64,000 nucleotides of DNA from Dactylis glomerata (GCA_007115705.1 QXEO01000548.1:7975024-8039023), one strand, 5' to 3'; counted from the stretch's first letter, positions 34,164-46,587 are shown. Program-made: numbers and translations. The notes: generated from the sequence alone by a model not told the origin.

Positions 34164-37100
34164 GGTAATTGATGACAATCTCAACAAGAGGTTTTATCTA
34201 ATGAATGATAGAAACTAATATGCAACTTATCCGAGAATAAATTGCATACAAGAGGTTGTATTTGATATGGTCAAGTAACACGAAGCTACTACCGCATATC
34301 AAAATCAATTGTACTCACATAAACTACAACATATATAGTTGATGTGAGTGCAACCAAAATATATAGAGCAAACTCCCCCACAATATATGCGCGTGTGATG
34401 AACTTGAATTTCATTGCATACATTGTCAAGATAAACCTTTCATGGAGTTTACACTATATATTAAACCATGCAAAACATCTAACAAAGAAGAGATGCATGG
34501 AAGGCAGACACTTAAGCACAACCAAACTTAAGTATAAATACCATTTCCCTTAAACCCTCTAAACTTCTCCCCCATTGGCAATGATTGCCAAAATGGAAGA
34601 AGGAATTTAGAAGGCCAATATAGTATGAGTTCCTCCCCAAGATGTGCATTTCTCATAAAAATGAGTGAAATCATATGCACTTATCAAATTAAAAATATTT
34701 GGAGGAAGTCAAACCATATTGAGGATCAAAGATTGCAAAAAGATGACATAGTGAAGGAAGCTTCAACGAATGAAGCAAGCAAGCAATCAAGAGACCCAAA
34801 GAACCAATTGGACACAAGAAGAAGTGATGATAAGAGATACTAGGTGCTTTAAATGAAATAAGGAAGCTCCCCAAGGTTCATGCATAAATTTGAATTTTTG
34901 TTGCATTTGAATACAATATGCACAAACATGGAATCCTCACTCCCTCTATATCATTTAAAACAAAACATGAGCACGAAAGAATACAAAAGGATCAATACGC
35001 TTATCAAAGTTAAATTTAGTCCAAAAAGATTCACGAGATATGAGTGCAAGAAGAAGCAATAAAGAATAAACAAGCACTCATAAATCAAGTTCTTACCAAC
35101 ACCATCAAGAACAAAAAGGATAAGAAAGATGGTCGGCAAAGAACGAGGATATCAAGGGAAGAAATTAACACTCTTATGCATATACATTTCTAAGTGGACA
35201 AAAAGTCATGATGAACAATCCACAAAGGAACATGTATACACAAGAGGTTAGTTGAAATTAAGGAAGACATGATATCCAAGAGAGAGTCAAAGAATATACC
35301 AAATCACTTTGCTAGAAAGCATATATAGCTCAAGGCTCCATTTTCCATTATGGTATATTAATAAACTCCCCACGCAAAATCATCAAAGCCATCACAACTA
35401 GCAATAAGGGATCAAAAGATAGTCGGGATGCTTTGAAAGGCAACAAGCATAATAGAGAAGGAACAACTTGCAACATTATCTATATTGCACATGAGAGAGC
35501 ATTGAGGAATTAATATGCAATAAATTGCTAAAGGGCATATTGGGATTGGTGAATCATAAACATGATTTTATATAATCCCCATCATATGCAATCATCTCAA
35601 CATGCTCACATATACAATAAAGAGATTTCTTTATAAGACCTTTGCAAGAACCACAACATTTGCAAATAAATATTATCATGCCAAGAACCAACCTACAAGA
35701 GTTAAGATGCTAGAAAAGTATGCATGGATGTTATACTTGTTACCGAGATAGCAATGGTATGATGTAGTAGATAAGAGTTCGCCGGTCATCCTAGCTTGGC
35801 TCCAATAATCATATGGTGATAACACCTTCCTTATAAATGAGACAAGCATCCATTGCATCTCCAATGTACCTAAGACATCATTAAAGTACATCTTGGTCCC
35901 CAAACTTATTGGGTCCAAAGTGGTTAGACTAACCACAATACATATGATAGACTCCATATAAATATGTGCATAGTTAGAGATGAAATTTGACTTTCATGCA
36001 CATCTTAGCCATTTAGGATTTGATGGAGTATAACATATATATTGGATCAAAGAAAGCAACTAAGATACAAAATTAAGCATAAAGAGAATATGCATGCACC
36101 TAGCTTTCAAGAACCAAAGAAGATACAATTTAGACAAAATCACCAAGAGTACAACGAAGTAAAAAAGGTGTGGAAAACACATTATTTGTCCAAATGATAT
36201 CAAGGGAACAAATCAACAAATGATTTATTCATAAAATTCAACAAATAAACCTAACAACTTATTGAGCATGAAAGAATAAATAAATAAAAGCATGCTCAAC
36301 AATTTATCTCATTCGAGCAAATAAATCATAGAAGAAGGAATGAGATAACTAACTCTCAAAAGAGCAAGGTTCCAACAAATAAACCAAACCATCTACACTC
36401 TTCACAATGGCACAAGTACCAAAAGAAAAAATGGTTTATCTTACATCAACACACACTTGATGGGGATCAAGAGATGAGACAAAGTCAAGCAAAAAGATCC
36501 TCAAGAAGGCAATAAGACAACGGGAGTCAAGAAAAATTTTCTTGGCAAAAAATATGGGCAATAAGAGGCAAATTCCAAGGTGAAGATGATCTAGAGGAAT
36601 TACCATGCATATATACGAATACCAATTGTCAAAGACAAGAAGTTCATATTGGAATTATTTTCCGGTGGTGTATTGCAAAGATATTCAAGATCAACTTCAC
36701 AATAAAAGGCATATGGTTAAATATTCAAATTAAGCACCATGCATGAAAAAGGATTCTTGATAGCTCCAAAAATAGTCAAACAATCATGCAAAGCAATGAT
36801 TAGAGTAACTAGAAGCAAATGGCTTCCTACTTATGATATATATATAAATATATTTGAGTGAAACCGCACCAAGAATTCTTACTCAAACCAAGACCAAAGA
36901 AATGAGCAATAAAATCATTTAAGAAATAACGGAGCTTGTTTGAGCAAACATGCCACCTAGGAACAAGATAATTAACAATATCAACTCTAAGTGGCAATAC
37001 ATCAAATGTTCACATTTCCTAGGCTTGTGATATGCATAAGACATATTACTCCCCCATAATGTGATATTAAATTCTTTTTAACAAAAGGCAAACAAAATCC

Positions 37101-37621
37101 AACTAGAGATAATTAATGGAGATATGGAATTTGAATTTCTCATGAGCATGGCATACCACATAGTAACTAGATAATCTTGCAATATCAATACTAAGTGGTA
37201 TTACTCATGTGCACACATTTATAGGATTGTGAGGTGCCAAAGGCAAATCACTCTCTCAAAATGGGATGTTCCATTAATCACTCAATAAGAGCCAAATAAG
37301 ATACCATCAAGATGCATTAGAGGCTCGAAGCAAACACACAAGTATATGATGTGCCAAACAACCAACACCTACTTGAATAAACAAGATAAGTAGGTATGAG
37401 GAACAACATATACAAACACATACTTGGTACAAAACCAAAAACATGCAAAGGGGCAAGTAACTTACAATGTAAAGAGTTTAAGTACAAGTTACCGCAAAGA
37501 GGCACATTGGATATAAAATGATAGTGTTAATAACTTGGCTTGATGAAATAAAATTAATGAAGATCCCTTAATTCTTCATGAGGTAGCCAAGTCTCCAATG
37601 CCCTCCACAAACACCTATTGA
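34164..37621 (-). other. Long noncoding 3' half of element F
   Basis: About 3.46 kb, A-rich on the plus strand, no frame above about 95 codons and no copia pol motif. A possible further PPT-like string lies at 34568-34576 (CTCCCCCAT). In an autonomous relative this is where pol would be expected; whether the sequence replaced pol is not shown. Confidence 0.6.
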
Positions 37622-39961
37622 TCAAGTTTTAGCTTGTTGGTCCCCAACCAAGTTGGGTCCAAAGAGGTTAGTAACAATAGGCTTGGCAACCCAAATGGTT
37701 CTTTTCTTGACACCACTTTGAGTTCCAACAAACTTGGCAAACACATTGCCATCCTTATCTTTCCTAAGAGAATAATCATCATCAACAATGATAGGATTAG
37801 ATAAGGTACCGCTTAGGCATGAAGAAGCAAAGTGCCCCTTCTCACGACAAATATAGCAACAAGTGCTTCCCTTTCTCTTCTTCGTTGATTTCTTGATTTG
37901 GGAAGCTTCATCTTGTTTCTTCTTGGGAAGTGGCCTATCTTCAACTTGAGGTCGTGCTTGAGCTTGACCTTGTGCCCGCTTCCCTTGTTGCTTCTCACTC
38001 AAGTGCTTCTTCTTCAATGGGCAAGATCTCACATGATGCCCTTCAATCTTGCACTTGAAGCAAACAATCTTGGCCAAATTCTTGACTTGGTCTTGGCCCT
38101 TCTTCTTCTTGTTCCTCTTGGACTTGTTCTTGTTATTGGAGTTGAATCCAAGTCCACTCTTGTCATTAGGGGATTTTTGCACACTCAAAATATTATCGAG
38201 TGTGGAATTCCCTTCATGACGCTTATCCAAGTCTTTCTCCAAACTAGTGACTTGGGCCTTGAGCTCTTTGATTTCCTCTACAAGGTTAGTAGTAATACAA
38301 GTACTAGAGGAGGTAGAAGCTTTATTATTAGAGCAACAAGGCATAGCAAGTAATTCATCACAAGATGTAGCAATATTATGCCTAGACAAATTACTTGGAC
38401 TAGAACAAGATAATATAACATTTTGGTTCAAAGTAGTGCTAATGTCCAAATGAGGCTCACAAGATGTTTTCTTAGAGATACTTGCCTCATGAGCTAACTT
38501 TAGCCCATTATAAGAGATTAAGAGATCCCCATGAGAGCCCGAGAGCTTTTCATGGCTTTCCTCCAATTTCTTATAATTGCTTGTTAGCAACTCAAGTTGA
38601 GCCCTTAGCTCAACATTCTCCTTTAATATAGATGCTTTACAAGAAGTGGAGTTAGTAGCACAAGCATCATTAATAGATTTAGCATTTGTAAGCTCATAAG
38701 ATTTAATAGATTGAGATAGGCAAGAATTAGTATGCTTCTCTTCGGATAGCTCTTGCTTGAGGAGATTGAATCTCCATTTCCCCTCATTAACGAGGGAGTT
38801 CAATTCCTTAATGGTCTCCTTGTGGTCAAACAAGGTTTCCATTAAGTGTTCGACTTTGGCACGAGCATCATTATTACCATGAAGAGAGGCATACACAACT
38901 CCCATCTCATGCAAGAAAGCTTCATTATCATCATCATTATCATCATCATTAACATCATCATCATCACTCTCATCATAAGGAGATGTGTCGGGATTCAAAG
39001 TAGGAGTTACCTTTGAGCCGCTTGCCATAAGGCACATGTGAACTTGGGTAGATGATGAGGGAACATCAATTGAAGCACATTCTTCATTTTCGAGTGTAGA
39101 ACAAGCTCTTGCGAGATGTCCATACTCGTGGCATTCATAGCATTGCCTTCTCTTGATAGAAACCTTCTTGGTTCTTCTATTGATTTCTTCTTTAATTATG
39201 TGACACAAATTTTCTTTAATTTCCTCTACATGGTTAGTCATACAACAACTAGAGGAAATAGAGTCATTTTGATCATGGTCACAACTAGAGACAAGCATAT
39301 CATCACAAAATTTAATCAAGAAAATTTTAGGAGATATGCAAGGACCTTTAACACAAGAATGAGTAAAGCATTTCTTGCAAGAAGTGTTTAGGTCCAAACT
39401 CTCTACACCATTAGGATTTATAGAAATAAAATCATCGGTGCAAAGAACAAGACTACCATCAACACATATGATTTCTTCACTCACCATATCATTACCTTGT
39501 GACAAGTCACATGTTGGTGAAGTGGAAGAGCTTGAACAATCAACATGACCTGATGTGGAAGCAATTTGGAGTTCTTCATGATGTGAAGGTAAAGAGAGCT
39601 CCTTGGGCTCACTTTCAACCTCAAGAGAAATGGACCCACCAAATGACTCTTCTAGCTTGGTCCATATCTCATGAGACGTCTTGCACTTTGAACCCATCAA
39701 GCAAACATAAACTATGGAGCTCACAGACAATAAAATTTCATTAGATACTTCAGCTTCAAGATGTAATTTTTTCTCATCCTCAATAGATAGATTTTGAAGA
39801 TCCATCGGAGGAGAAAAACATACATCTAGAAATCGCTCTATATTTGGACACAAAGTCCGAAGATTAGAAAGCATGCGATTTCTCCATAGCATATAATTTG
39901 TGCCATCAAAAATAATTGTGTCATTGTGCACTAAATAACTAGCCGACATCTTTACTCTCAA
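37622..39961 (-). CDS. Large Gag-like protein with three CCHC zinc knuckles (779 aa, element F)
   Basis: The ATG at 39961 is about 30 bases inside the primer site; a second in-frame ATG follows four codons later. The N-terminus (IFDGTNYMLWRNRM..IERFLDVCF..EIWTKLEESFG) resembles the copia Gag N-terminal region. The usual central Gag region is shortened and replaced by S/C-rich sequence. Zinc knuckles CYECHEYGHLARAC (about residues 272-285), CFKCKIEGHHVRSC (about 632-645) and CYICREKGHFASSC (about 700-713) would bind nucleic acid. An acidic run of D and N lies near 327-345 and a long heptad-rich coiled-coil region spans about 350-600. The end (VKKRTIWVAKPIVTN) looks like the segment before a copia protease, but the frame stops there. 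Open throughout, so possibly functional as an RNA-binding structural protein. Confidence 0.75.
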   Translation of the reverse strand: MRVKMSASYLVHNDTIIFDGTNYMLWRNRMLSNLRTLCPNIERFLDVCFSPPMDLQNLSIEDEKKLHLEAEVSNEILLSVSSIVYVCLMGSKCKTSHEIWTKLEESFGGSISLEVESEPKELSLPSHHEELQIASTSGHVDCSSSSTSPTCDLSQGNDMVSEEIICVDGSLVLCTDDFISINPNGVESLDLNTSCKKCFTHSCVKGPCISPKIFLIKFCDDMLVSSCDHDQNDSISSSCCMTNHVEEIKENLCHIIKEEINRRTKKVSIKRRQCYECHEYGHLARACSTLENEECASIDVPSSSTQVHMCLMASGSKVTPTLNPDTSPYDESDDDDVNDDDNDDDNEAFLHEMGVVYASLHGNNDARAKVEHLMETLFDHKETIKELNSLVNEGKWRFNLLKQELSEEKHTNSCLSQSIKSYELTNAKSINDACATNSTSCKASILKENVELRAQLELLTSNYKKLEESHEKLSGSHGDLLISYNGLKLAHEASISKKTSCEPHLDISTTLNQNVILSCSSPSNLSRHNIATSCDELLAMPCCSNNKASTSSSTCITTNLVEEIKELKAQVTSLEKDLDKRHEGNSTLDNILSVQKSPNDKSGLGFNSNNKNKSKRNKKKKGQDQVKNLAKIVCFKCKIEGHHVRSCPLKKKHLSEKQQGKRAQGQAQARPQVEDRPLPKKKQDEASQIKKSTKKRKGSTCCYICREKGHFASSCLSGTLSNPIIVDDDYSLRKDKDGNVFAKFVGTQSGVKKRTIWVAKPIVTNLFGPNLVGDQQAKT

Positions 39962-39991
39962 GGCGGTGAAGCCTAAACAAGGAGAGACCTT

Positions 39992-40003
39992 GCTCTGATA
40001 CCA
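39992..40003 (-). other. Primer binding site of element F (tRNA-Met type)
   Basis: Minus-strand TGGTATCAGAGC, two bases inside the 5' LTR. Confidence 0.9.
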
Positions 40004-40005
40004 AT

Positions 40006-42564
40006 TGAAAGGACGAGATGTCGCCTAGAGGGGGGGGGTGAATAGGCGTTTTAAAAACTATTACGGATTTGGCTTGTAAGAATGCGGAATTAAACTAACG
40101 TTTATTTTACAAGCATAAAACCTAAATAAGCTAGGCTCAACTAAGTGCACCAACAACAACTAGAGCTAAGCAAGATAGCACAAGATATAATTCACAAGTG
40201 ATAAACAAGATATAAGTACTTCAAGCACGATGGCTATCACAAGGAAATAAACTCGGGTATAGAGATAACCGAGGCACGCGGAGATGAAGATGTATCCCGA
40301 TGTTCACTTACATAAAGTAAGCTAATCACCGTTGGAGAGATGCGGGTAACCACGAAGGCCCCCGAACGCCACGAAGGCTCACCTTCTTCTCCGAGCCCCC
40401 TACGAAGCTAGGGACCCCTTCTTATGGTTAGCTTTTCCTCCACTCCGGAGATGGAAAGCTCCACAATCACTTCACAACTCCCACGAAGGGGAAGCCCGGG
40501 CCTCTTCACAATCTTCCACGAAGAGGTCACCGAGGCACCAACCGCCAAGCCAACTAGGAGGTCACCCTCCAAGAGTAACAAGCTCACGGTCTCTCACTCG
40601 AACAAATCGTAATGGAGAGCTCAACACTATGCAAGGATGCAAAGCAAGAACACAAGGGGAAGTGCTCAAATCCTTCTCTCTCAAATCCCACCAAGGCAAC
40701 AAATGCTATGGAGGAGTTAGAGAGGAAGAACAAGGGTGGAGGTCAACCAATGACCCCAAGATCTTGATTCAAAGGATTCCCCTCACTTAGAGGAGGAATG
40801 AATTGGTGGAGATTGTAGATCAAGATCTCCTCTACCAAATCCCTCAAAAATATGCAAGAATCGTTGGAGGGAAGAGGAAGGGAGCAAGCTCAAGAGAGTC
40901 AATAATGGAGGTGAGAGGAATGCTCAAGAACACACTAGGAACCCTAGAAAACCATTGGGGAAGAAGCCCCTTTTATATGGAAAGCCAAATATGGCCGTTG
41001 GGGTCATTTCCCACTTGTTCGGGTGATTTCCGGTCCAAAACCCGGTCCAACCGGACCTAAATCCGAAAATACAAGAAAACAGTTATGCAACATTTCGGTT
41101 GATTTCCGGTTGAATTTCCGGTTCAATCCGAGTTCGGAACCGGCAGAAAATAGCCTCACGAAAAATGCGATAACTTTCACATTCGGACTCCGATTTTAGC
41201 AAACTTGGACTTTTTGAAAAGCTAATAAAAATATCTATCCAATGAACCACATAAATCCCAAGAATTAGTAAGAGGTAAAAAATCAAATAAGGAGAGGTGA
41301 GAACCTCCCATAGGAAAGAACCGGTAAAACCTCCAAACCCAAAAACGCAATAAGAGATGCATATGAAATCCGTTTTCAATGAACTTGGACTTGTTGGAAA
41401 GCTAACAACAAGATCAAGAACCTCACATGGATAAACACCAAGAAGAACCAAAGTAGGAAGATGCAAAGTATGCAAAGGATTGAGCTCGCTAAGACGATGT
41501 GATCAAGTTGCCCAACCGAAAGCCCCTCTTGATAGTGCGGCTATCTATCCTATAACCCGGTCCCCCAACAAACACCTTGAGACTGGTAAAAGGAAAACCT
41601 AGCAAGGACAAACCTTTGCCTTGTGGACCCTGCTTGAGCTTGATGATGATGCTTCATGCTTCCGTCAAGCCGGAATGCTTCACTTGATCATTGTTGCTTC
41701 GTGAAGACTTCCAATATGCTCCCCCATACACCACTATGGGATACCTTCACTAAGGCATGTCTTCACAATTCCATTATCACCAAATAGATGACAAGCTTCA
41801 AGAATATGATCTTCTCGAGATGCTTATCTTGAAATTTGCACTTTGCAACCTTGATGGCAACCACCACTTGATGTCATCCTTTCATGGTCTATATGAAATC
41901 TTACTAGTGATGCATATCCATGACATAATACCTAACCCACATAGACAACACAAACACACATATGTAATGGGTTAGTTCACAAAGCATAATTGACAAACCA
42001 TACCATACCACAAGACCGATTGGTCCCATGTGACACATTCCTTATGCTTCATGTGTTGACCAAACTAGAATCCAATCTTTGATCTTTGCCTTGGTCAACC
42101 TTGAATCTTCTCATGCTCTATCACAATATCTTGAGCCACATAAAGAATTCTTCATTTGATTGCATGCTCTAGGTATTAGTCAATCATATCTCAACTCATG
42201 AGACCATCATGACCTCAACATAGAGCCATATCTTGAATTCTTCTCATGTAACCAAACTCTCAAGATCTTGAGACTCCTTGGCTTAACACATAAGCTAGAG
42301 CATGGATTGCATGAGTTCTACACAAGAACTACATCTTTATTTCTTCTTCTTGATCATAATGAATTCATCTCTTCTATTCAATGATCTTGATGCCAATACT
42401 TAAGATAAATCTTTATCTTCATGGCATCCAAGCCTTGAATCCAACACATGGACTTCAAGCAATTCCTATGAACAATTCCTTCATAAAAAGCTCAATGAGA
42501 ACATTAGTCCATAGGGATTGTCATTAATTACCAAAAACACACTTAGGGGCAATTTACCCTTACA
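40006..42564 (-). repeat. 5' LTR of element F (2559 bp)
   Basis: Pair of 31591-34149, identical length. Differences are scattered single bases. Confidence 0.93.
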
Positions 42565-42569
42565 ACAAC

Positions 42570-43629
42570 TCAACATAAGAGACCACAATGTCAAATTTTT
42601 AAGAACAGGAAAAAGTAAAGTGTGCCTTCCAGTTCGTGAGAGCTTTACTGACCAATTTTCGCATAACACTGGTAAGAGTTTAATTTGAAGAGAAAATAAA
42701 AGCAAGTCAAATTTACTTGGAATAGCAAATTGCTAGTAGGTATGTATGGTGGACACTTTGGCAAACTTGGTTTTTAGGAGTGGGATGCACGAGTAGAGCT
42801 CATACTCAGTACAAGGCGAGGGCTAGCAAAAGACTGGGAGCGACCAACTAAGAGAGCAATAATGGTCATAATCATGCAAAGCGACAAAGCGACATTAAAA
42901 GAAGCATAAGATGGCATCAAAAGTAAAAAACTAAATGATCATAGAGGCTTATGGCGACTTTGTAAGAGTCTAACATGTGTGAGCATGCGCCAAGTCAACC
43001 CAAATAAAGCATCAAGGAGAAAACCAAAATAATGCTTCTAAATAATTAAAAACAACGCATGATTTTTTTCAAAGGCTCATTAAGCAATCTCAGTTATTTG
43101 AGACAAGTCATGCTACAGCAAAACCACTAAGCATACTATCAAAAAGACATCAAGCATGACATGAAAAAGCCTAAGCCGCAGTCTACACAAGCTTCTTCTT
43201 GTACCACTTTTTTGCATAAAGCTTTTTCTCTTTTCCAACACCATTCAAACTTTTTATAAACACCTCTTTTGATGAAAACCAATAAAGATCAGAGGAAAAA
43301 ATACACCTTGATAAAAAAATATAAGAAGATCTGAACACAAATCAAGGCGAAAACGAAAACCAAAAGCAGTAGCAGAAAAAGAAGAACACTCGATTTTTAA
43401 TAAGAGTGAAAACTAGAGCGTTCTTTGCAAATGAAAACGAGTACATCTCCTCCAAAAGAAATTTGTTGGGGTCCAACCATTTATTGCAGCAAACAAAACT
43501 AAACTAATAAAGAAAACTAAACAAACTGACGCTCCAAGAAAAACACATAGTGCATGAAGCAATAAAAATATAGTGTTTTGAAAGGTGACCTAATTTTTGC
43601 CGATGAAGAAGGGGTGCCTCGGGGGCATC
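42570..43629 (-). other. Element D 3' UTR, second block
   Basis: Continuation between F and C. It matches A 115-1180. It ends in an internal PPT-like motif (GGGGGCATC) into which C inserted. Confidence 0.8.
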
Positions 43630-43924
43630 TGATACGTCTCAAACGTATCTATAATTTTTGATGCTCCATGCTTGTTTTTACACCATTTGCCTATTGTTTC
43701 GTTACACTTAGTGGCACTTTTATGCATTTTCCGGAACTAACCTATTAACGAGTTGCCATAGTGCCAGTTCCTGTTTTCTGCTGTTTTTGTGTTTCAGAGT
43801 GATACACAGGAAATATTCTCGGAATTGGACGAAACAAGTTCCTAAAGTCTTATTTTACCCGGAAGCTTCCAGAGATCCGAAGGAGAGCCGGAGGGGGGCC
43901 ACCAGGGCCCCACACGCAGGGGCG

Positions 43925-43948
43925 GCGCGGCCAGGCCCCTGGCCGCGC
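43925..43948. repeat. Perfect GC-rich palindrome upstream of the LTR TATA box
   Basis: GCGCGGCCAGG, two C, CCTGGCCGCGC: 11-bp arms. It lies about 50 bp upstream of the TATA box. Equivalent dyads, some imperfect, sit at the same place in A, B, D and J. Confidence 0.7.
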
Positions 43949-43997
43949 GGGCCCCGCGTGAGGGCGCCTGGCTCCCCCTCTGACATCGCCCCTTCGC

Positions 43998-44005
43998 CTA
44001 TAAAG
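43998..44005 (+). promoter_or_regulatory. LTR TATA box (element C)
   Basis: CTATAAAG in the context CGCCTATAAAGACC, conserved in all LTRs of this family in the window. Presumed RNA polymerase II core promoter at the U3/R border. Confidence 0.6.
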
Positions 44006-45351
44006 ACCCCCCGACGCGTAAAACCTAAGTACCTGATCATATTTCTAGAACACATCGCGATCCGCCGCCACCGTCGACCCGAAGATCGGGAGGGTCCAGA
44101 AGCTCTTCCCGGCACCCTGCCGGAGAGGGGAATCGCCACTGGAGGTCTTCTTCATCGCCATGCTTGCCTCCGGAGCGATGAGTGAGTAGTCTACCTTGGA
44201 CTATGGGTCCATAGCAGTAGCTAGATGGTTGTCTTCTCCACCATGTGCTTCATGTTTAGATCTCATGAGCTGCCCTACATGATTGAGATCACCGTTATGT
44301 AATTCTACATGTTTGGTTTGTTGGGATCCGATGAATATTGGTGTTTATGATTAAGTTGCTGTACTAAATATTATCTTTTGTTATCTCTATGTTGTTTATG
44401 ATCTTGCATGCTCTCCGTTGTTAGTAGCTATCTTGGCCGAGTAGTTGCTAGTGACTCCAAGAGGGGGTATTTATGCTCGATAGTGGGTTCATGCCTCTAT
44501 TTCACCTGGGGGAGTGACAGAAACCTCTAAGGTGGTAGATGTGCTGTTGCTACTAGGGAGAAAACAACATTCATATGCTCAAGGGCATATGCTTTGTTTA
44601 CATTACACACTTTGCTTAATGCAATTATCTGTTGTTCGCAACTTAATACTACTGGGGTGTTCGGATTGATATCCCCGGGAGTGGATTATTAGTCATAGAT
44701 GCAGTTGGATGGCGGTCTATGTATTTTGTTGTAATGCCCAGAGTAAATCTCATAGTGATCTTCTTGACATATCACGTTTATCTTTATTCTATCAATTGCC
44801 CAACTGTAATTTGTTTACCCAGCATGTGTTATTTTATCTATGGAGAGACACCACTAGTGAACTGTGGATCCCGGTCCTATTTCCATCATATTGCTATCAC
44901 CTGTTTACTTTACTCGCACTGTTTACTTTACTTGCACTGTTTACTTTACTCGCATACTATATTGTTTTCCACTCGATACGCTCATAACCTTTGTTTCAAG
45001 CAAACCGGTGAGATTGACAACCTCATCGCAAGTTGGGAACAAAGTATTTGTTTGTGTTGTGTGCAGGTTCCGCGTTGCTACTGGCCGAAGACGAGTCAAC
45101 AAGTATCGTTAACGGCGCCCTTGTTGGAGTGTTACTAAGCCAGTCCGCATCACCTTCAGTCGTCATTGTCTCTCCTCTCCTGACCGACATTAAACCTTGG
45201 TTTCTTAACTGAGGGAAAACTAGCTGCTATACTCATCATACCTTCCTCTTGGGGTTCCCAACGGGCTGGTTATCCACCACGCACAAGGACAGTTTGCTCC
45301 CGCGCCATCAGCTAATTTTCTGGGCGCCATCAAAGGGATCAGCTAATTTTC

Positions 45352-45369
45352 TGGCGCCGTTGCCGGGGA
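45352..45369 (+). other. Primer binding site of element C (tRNA-Asp type)
   Basis: TGGCGCCGTTGCCGGGGA, ten bases after the 5' LTR; complementary to the plant tRNA-Asp 3' end (from memory). Confidence 0.88.
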
Positions 45370-45534
45370 GGAAGAGAAGACTTCTGCGAGGGGAGTTTTT
45401 CGCACACACATCCTTTACTTTGTTATTGTTTTGCTTTACTTTATTTATTTTACCTGCATTGCTTTATATCAAAAACCCAAAAAAATTAGAATCCTTGGTA
45501 GTTGTTTTTACTTGTTTACTTTTGTTTTGCTGAA

Positions 45535-46587
45535 ATGGCCAATCCTGAAAACACCAAGTTGTGTGACTTTACTAGCACAAACAATAGTGATTTTATTTGC
45601 ACTCCTATTGCACCACCTATTCCTGCTGCAAACTTTTACGAGATTAAGCCTGCTTTGTTGAACCTTGTTATGAAAGAGCAATTTTCTGGTGCTAGTACTG
45701 AAGATGCTGCAGCTCATCTCAACAATTTTGTTGAGCTATGTGAGATGCAGAAATATAAGGACGTTGATAGTGATATTATTAAGCTCAAGTTGTTTCCTTT
45801 TTCTTTGAGAGGAAAAGCTAAAGATTGGTTGCTGTCTTTGACTAAGAATAGTATTGATTCATGGGCTAAGTGTAAGGATGCTTTTATTGGTAGATACTAT
45901 CCTCCTGCTAAGATTATATCCTTGCGTAGCAATATTATGAAGTTTACTCAGTTTGATAATGAACATGTTGCTCAAGCTTGGGAAAGAATGAAATCTATGA
46001 TAAATAATTGCCCCACTCATGGACTGACTGCTTGGATGATTATCCAAACTTTTTATGCAGGACTGAATTTTTCTTCAAGGAACCTACTTGATTCTGCTGC
46101 TGGAGGCACTTTTATATCCCTTACCTTGGGCGCCGCATCAAAGCTACTCGACAACATGATGGTAAATTATTCTGAATGGCACACCGAGAGAGCTCCACAA
46201 GGTAAGAAGGTAAATTCTGTTGAGGAAACCTCTTCCTTGAATGATAAGATTGATACCATTATGGCTATGCTTGCTAATGATAGGACTCATGTTGATCCTA
46301 ATAATGTTCCTTTGGCCTCTTTGGTTGCTCAAGAAGAGCATGTTGATGTGAATTTCATTAGAAATAATAATTTTAACAGCAATGCTTATAGGAACAATTT
46401 TGCTAGTAACAATTATAGGCCGTATCCTTCTACCAATGGTAATGGTTATGGTAACTCTTATGGTAATTCCTACAACAACACTAGGGCCGCGCCCTCCGAG
46501 CTTGAGGTAATGCTCAAGGACTTCATCGGTAAGCAAACTGCTTTTAACAAGTCTGTTGAGGAAAAGTTAGGCAAATTTTGCTTCTAA
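45535..46587 (+). CDS. Gypsy Gag (350 aa, element C)
   Basis: Structural protein that would form the particle around the element RNA. I start at the ATG at 45535 (MANPENTKLCDF), the same leader position as D's ORF; an in-frame ATG 11 codons upstream is less likely. Residues about 35-180 form the Retrotrans_gag capsid domain (FSLRGKAKDWLLSL, WAKCKDAFIGRYYPPAK, AWERMKSMINNCPTHG, FYAGLNFSSRNLLDSAAGG). An N/Y/G-rich low-complexity stretch follows near 280-325. No zinc knuckle is seen. The frame closes with TAA at 46585-46587, just where the protease frame opens, so Gag and protease are separated by a one-base shift. Confidence 0.85.
   Translation: MANPENTKLCDFTSTNNSDFICTPIAPPIPAANFYEIKPALLNLVMKEQFSGASTEDAAAHLNNFVELCEMQKYKDVDSDIIKLKLFPFSLRGKAKDWLLSLTKNSIDSWAKCKDAFIGRYYPPAKIISLRSNIMKFTQFDNEHVAQAWERMKSMINNCPTHGLTAWMIIQTFYAGLNFSSRNLLDSAAGGTFISLTLGAASKLLDNMMVNYSEWHTERAPQGKKVNSVEETSSLNDKIDTIMAMLANDRTHVDPNNVPLASLVAQEEHVDVNFIRNNNFNSNAYRNNFASNNYRPYPSTNGNGYGNSYGNSYNNTRAAPSELEVMLKDFIGKQTAFNKSVEEKLGKFCF

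Larger units (their letters stand above)
31591..42564 (-). mobile_element. Copia-type gag-only element F
   Basis: LTRs of exactly 2559 bp each (31591-34149, 40006-42564) with about 30 differences by eye. TSD ACAAC at 31586-31590 and 42565-42569. A tRNA-Met-type primer site and a polypurine tract place the 5' LTR on the right. The 5.86-kb interior has one ORF (779 aa, Gag-like with three zinc knuckles) followed by about 3.5 kb of A-rich DNA with no recognisable protease, integrase or RT. It is a large non-autonomous element that presumably depends on a full-length relative. Confidence 0.93.
43630..45341 (+). repeat. 5' LTR of element C (1712 bp)
   Basis: TGATACGTCTCAAACGTATC..AAAGGGATCA. Contains the GC palindrome (43925-43948), a TATA box (43998-44005), three 18-bp units (about 44902-44953) and an extended 3' end that repeats primer-site-adjacent sequence. 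Confidence 0.95.
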
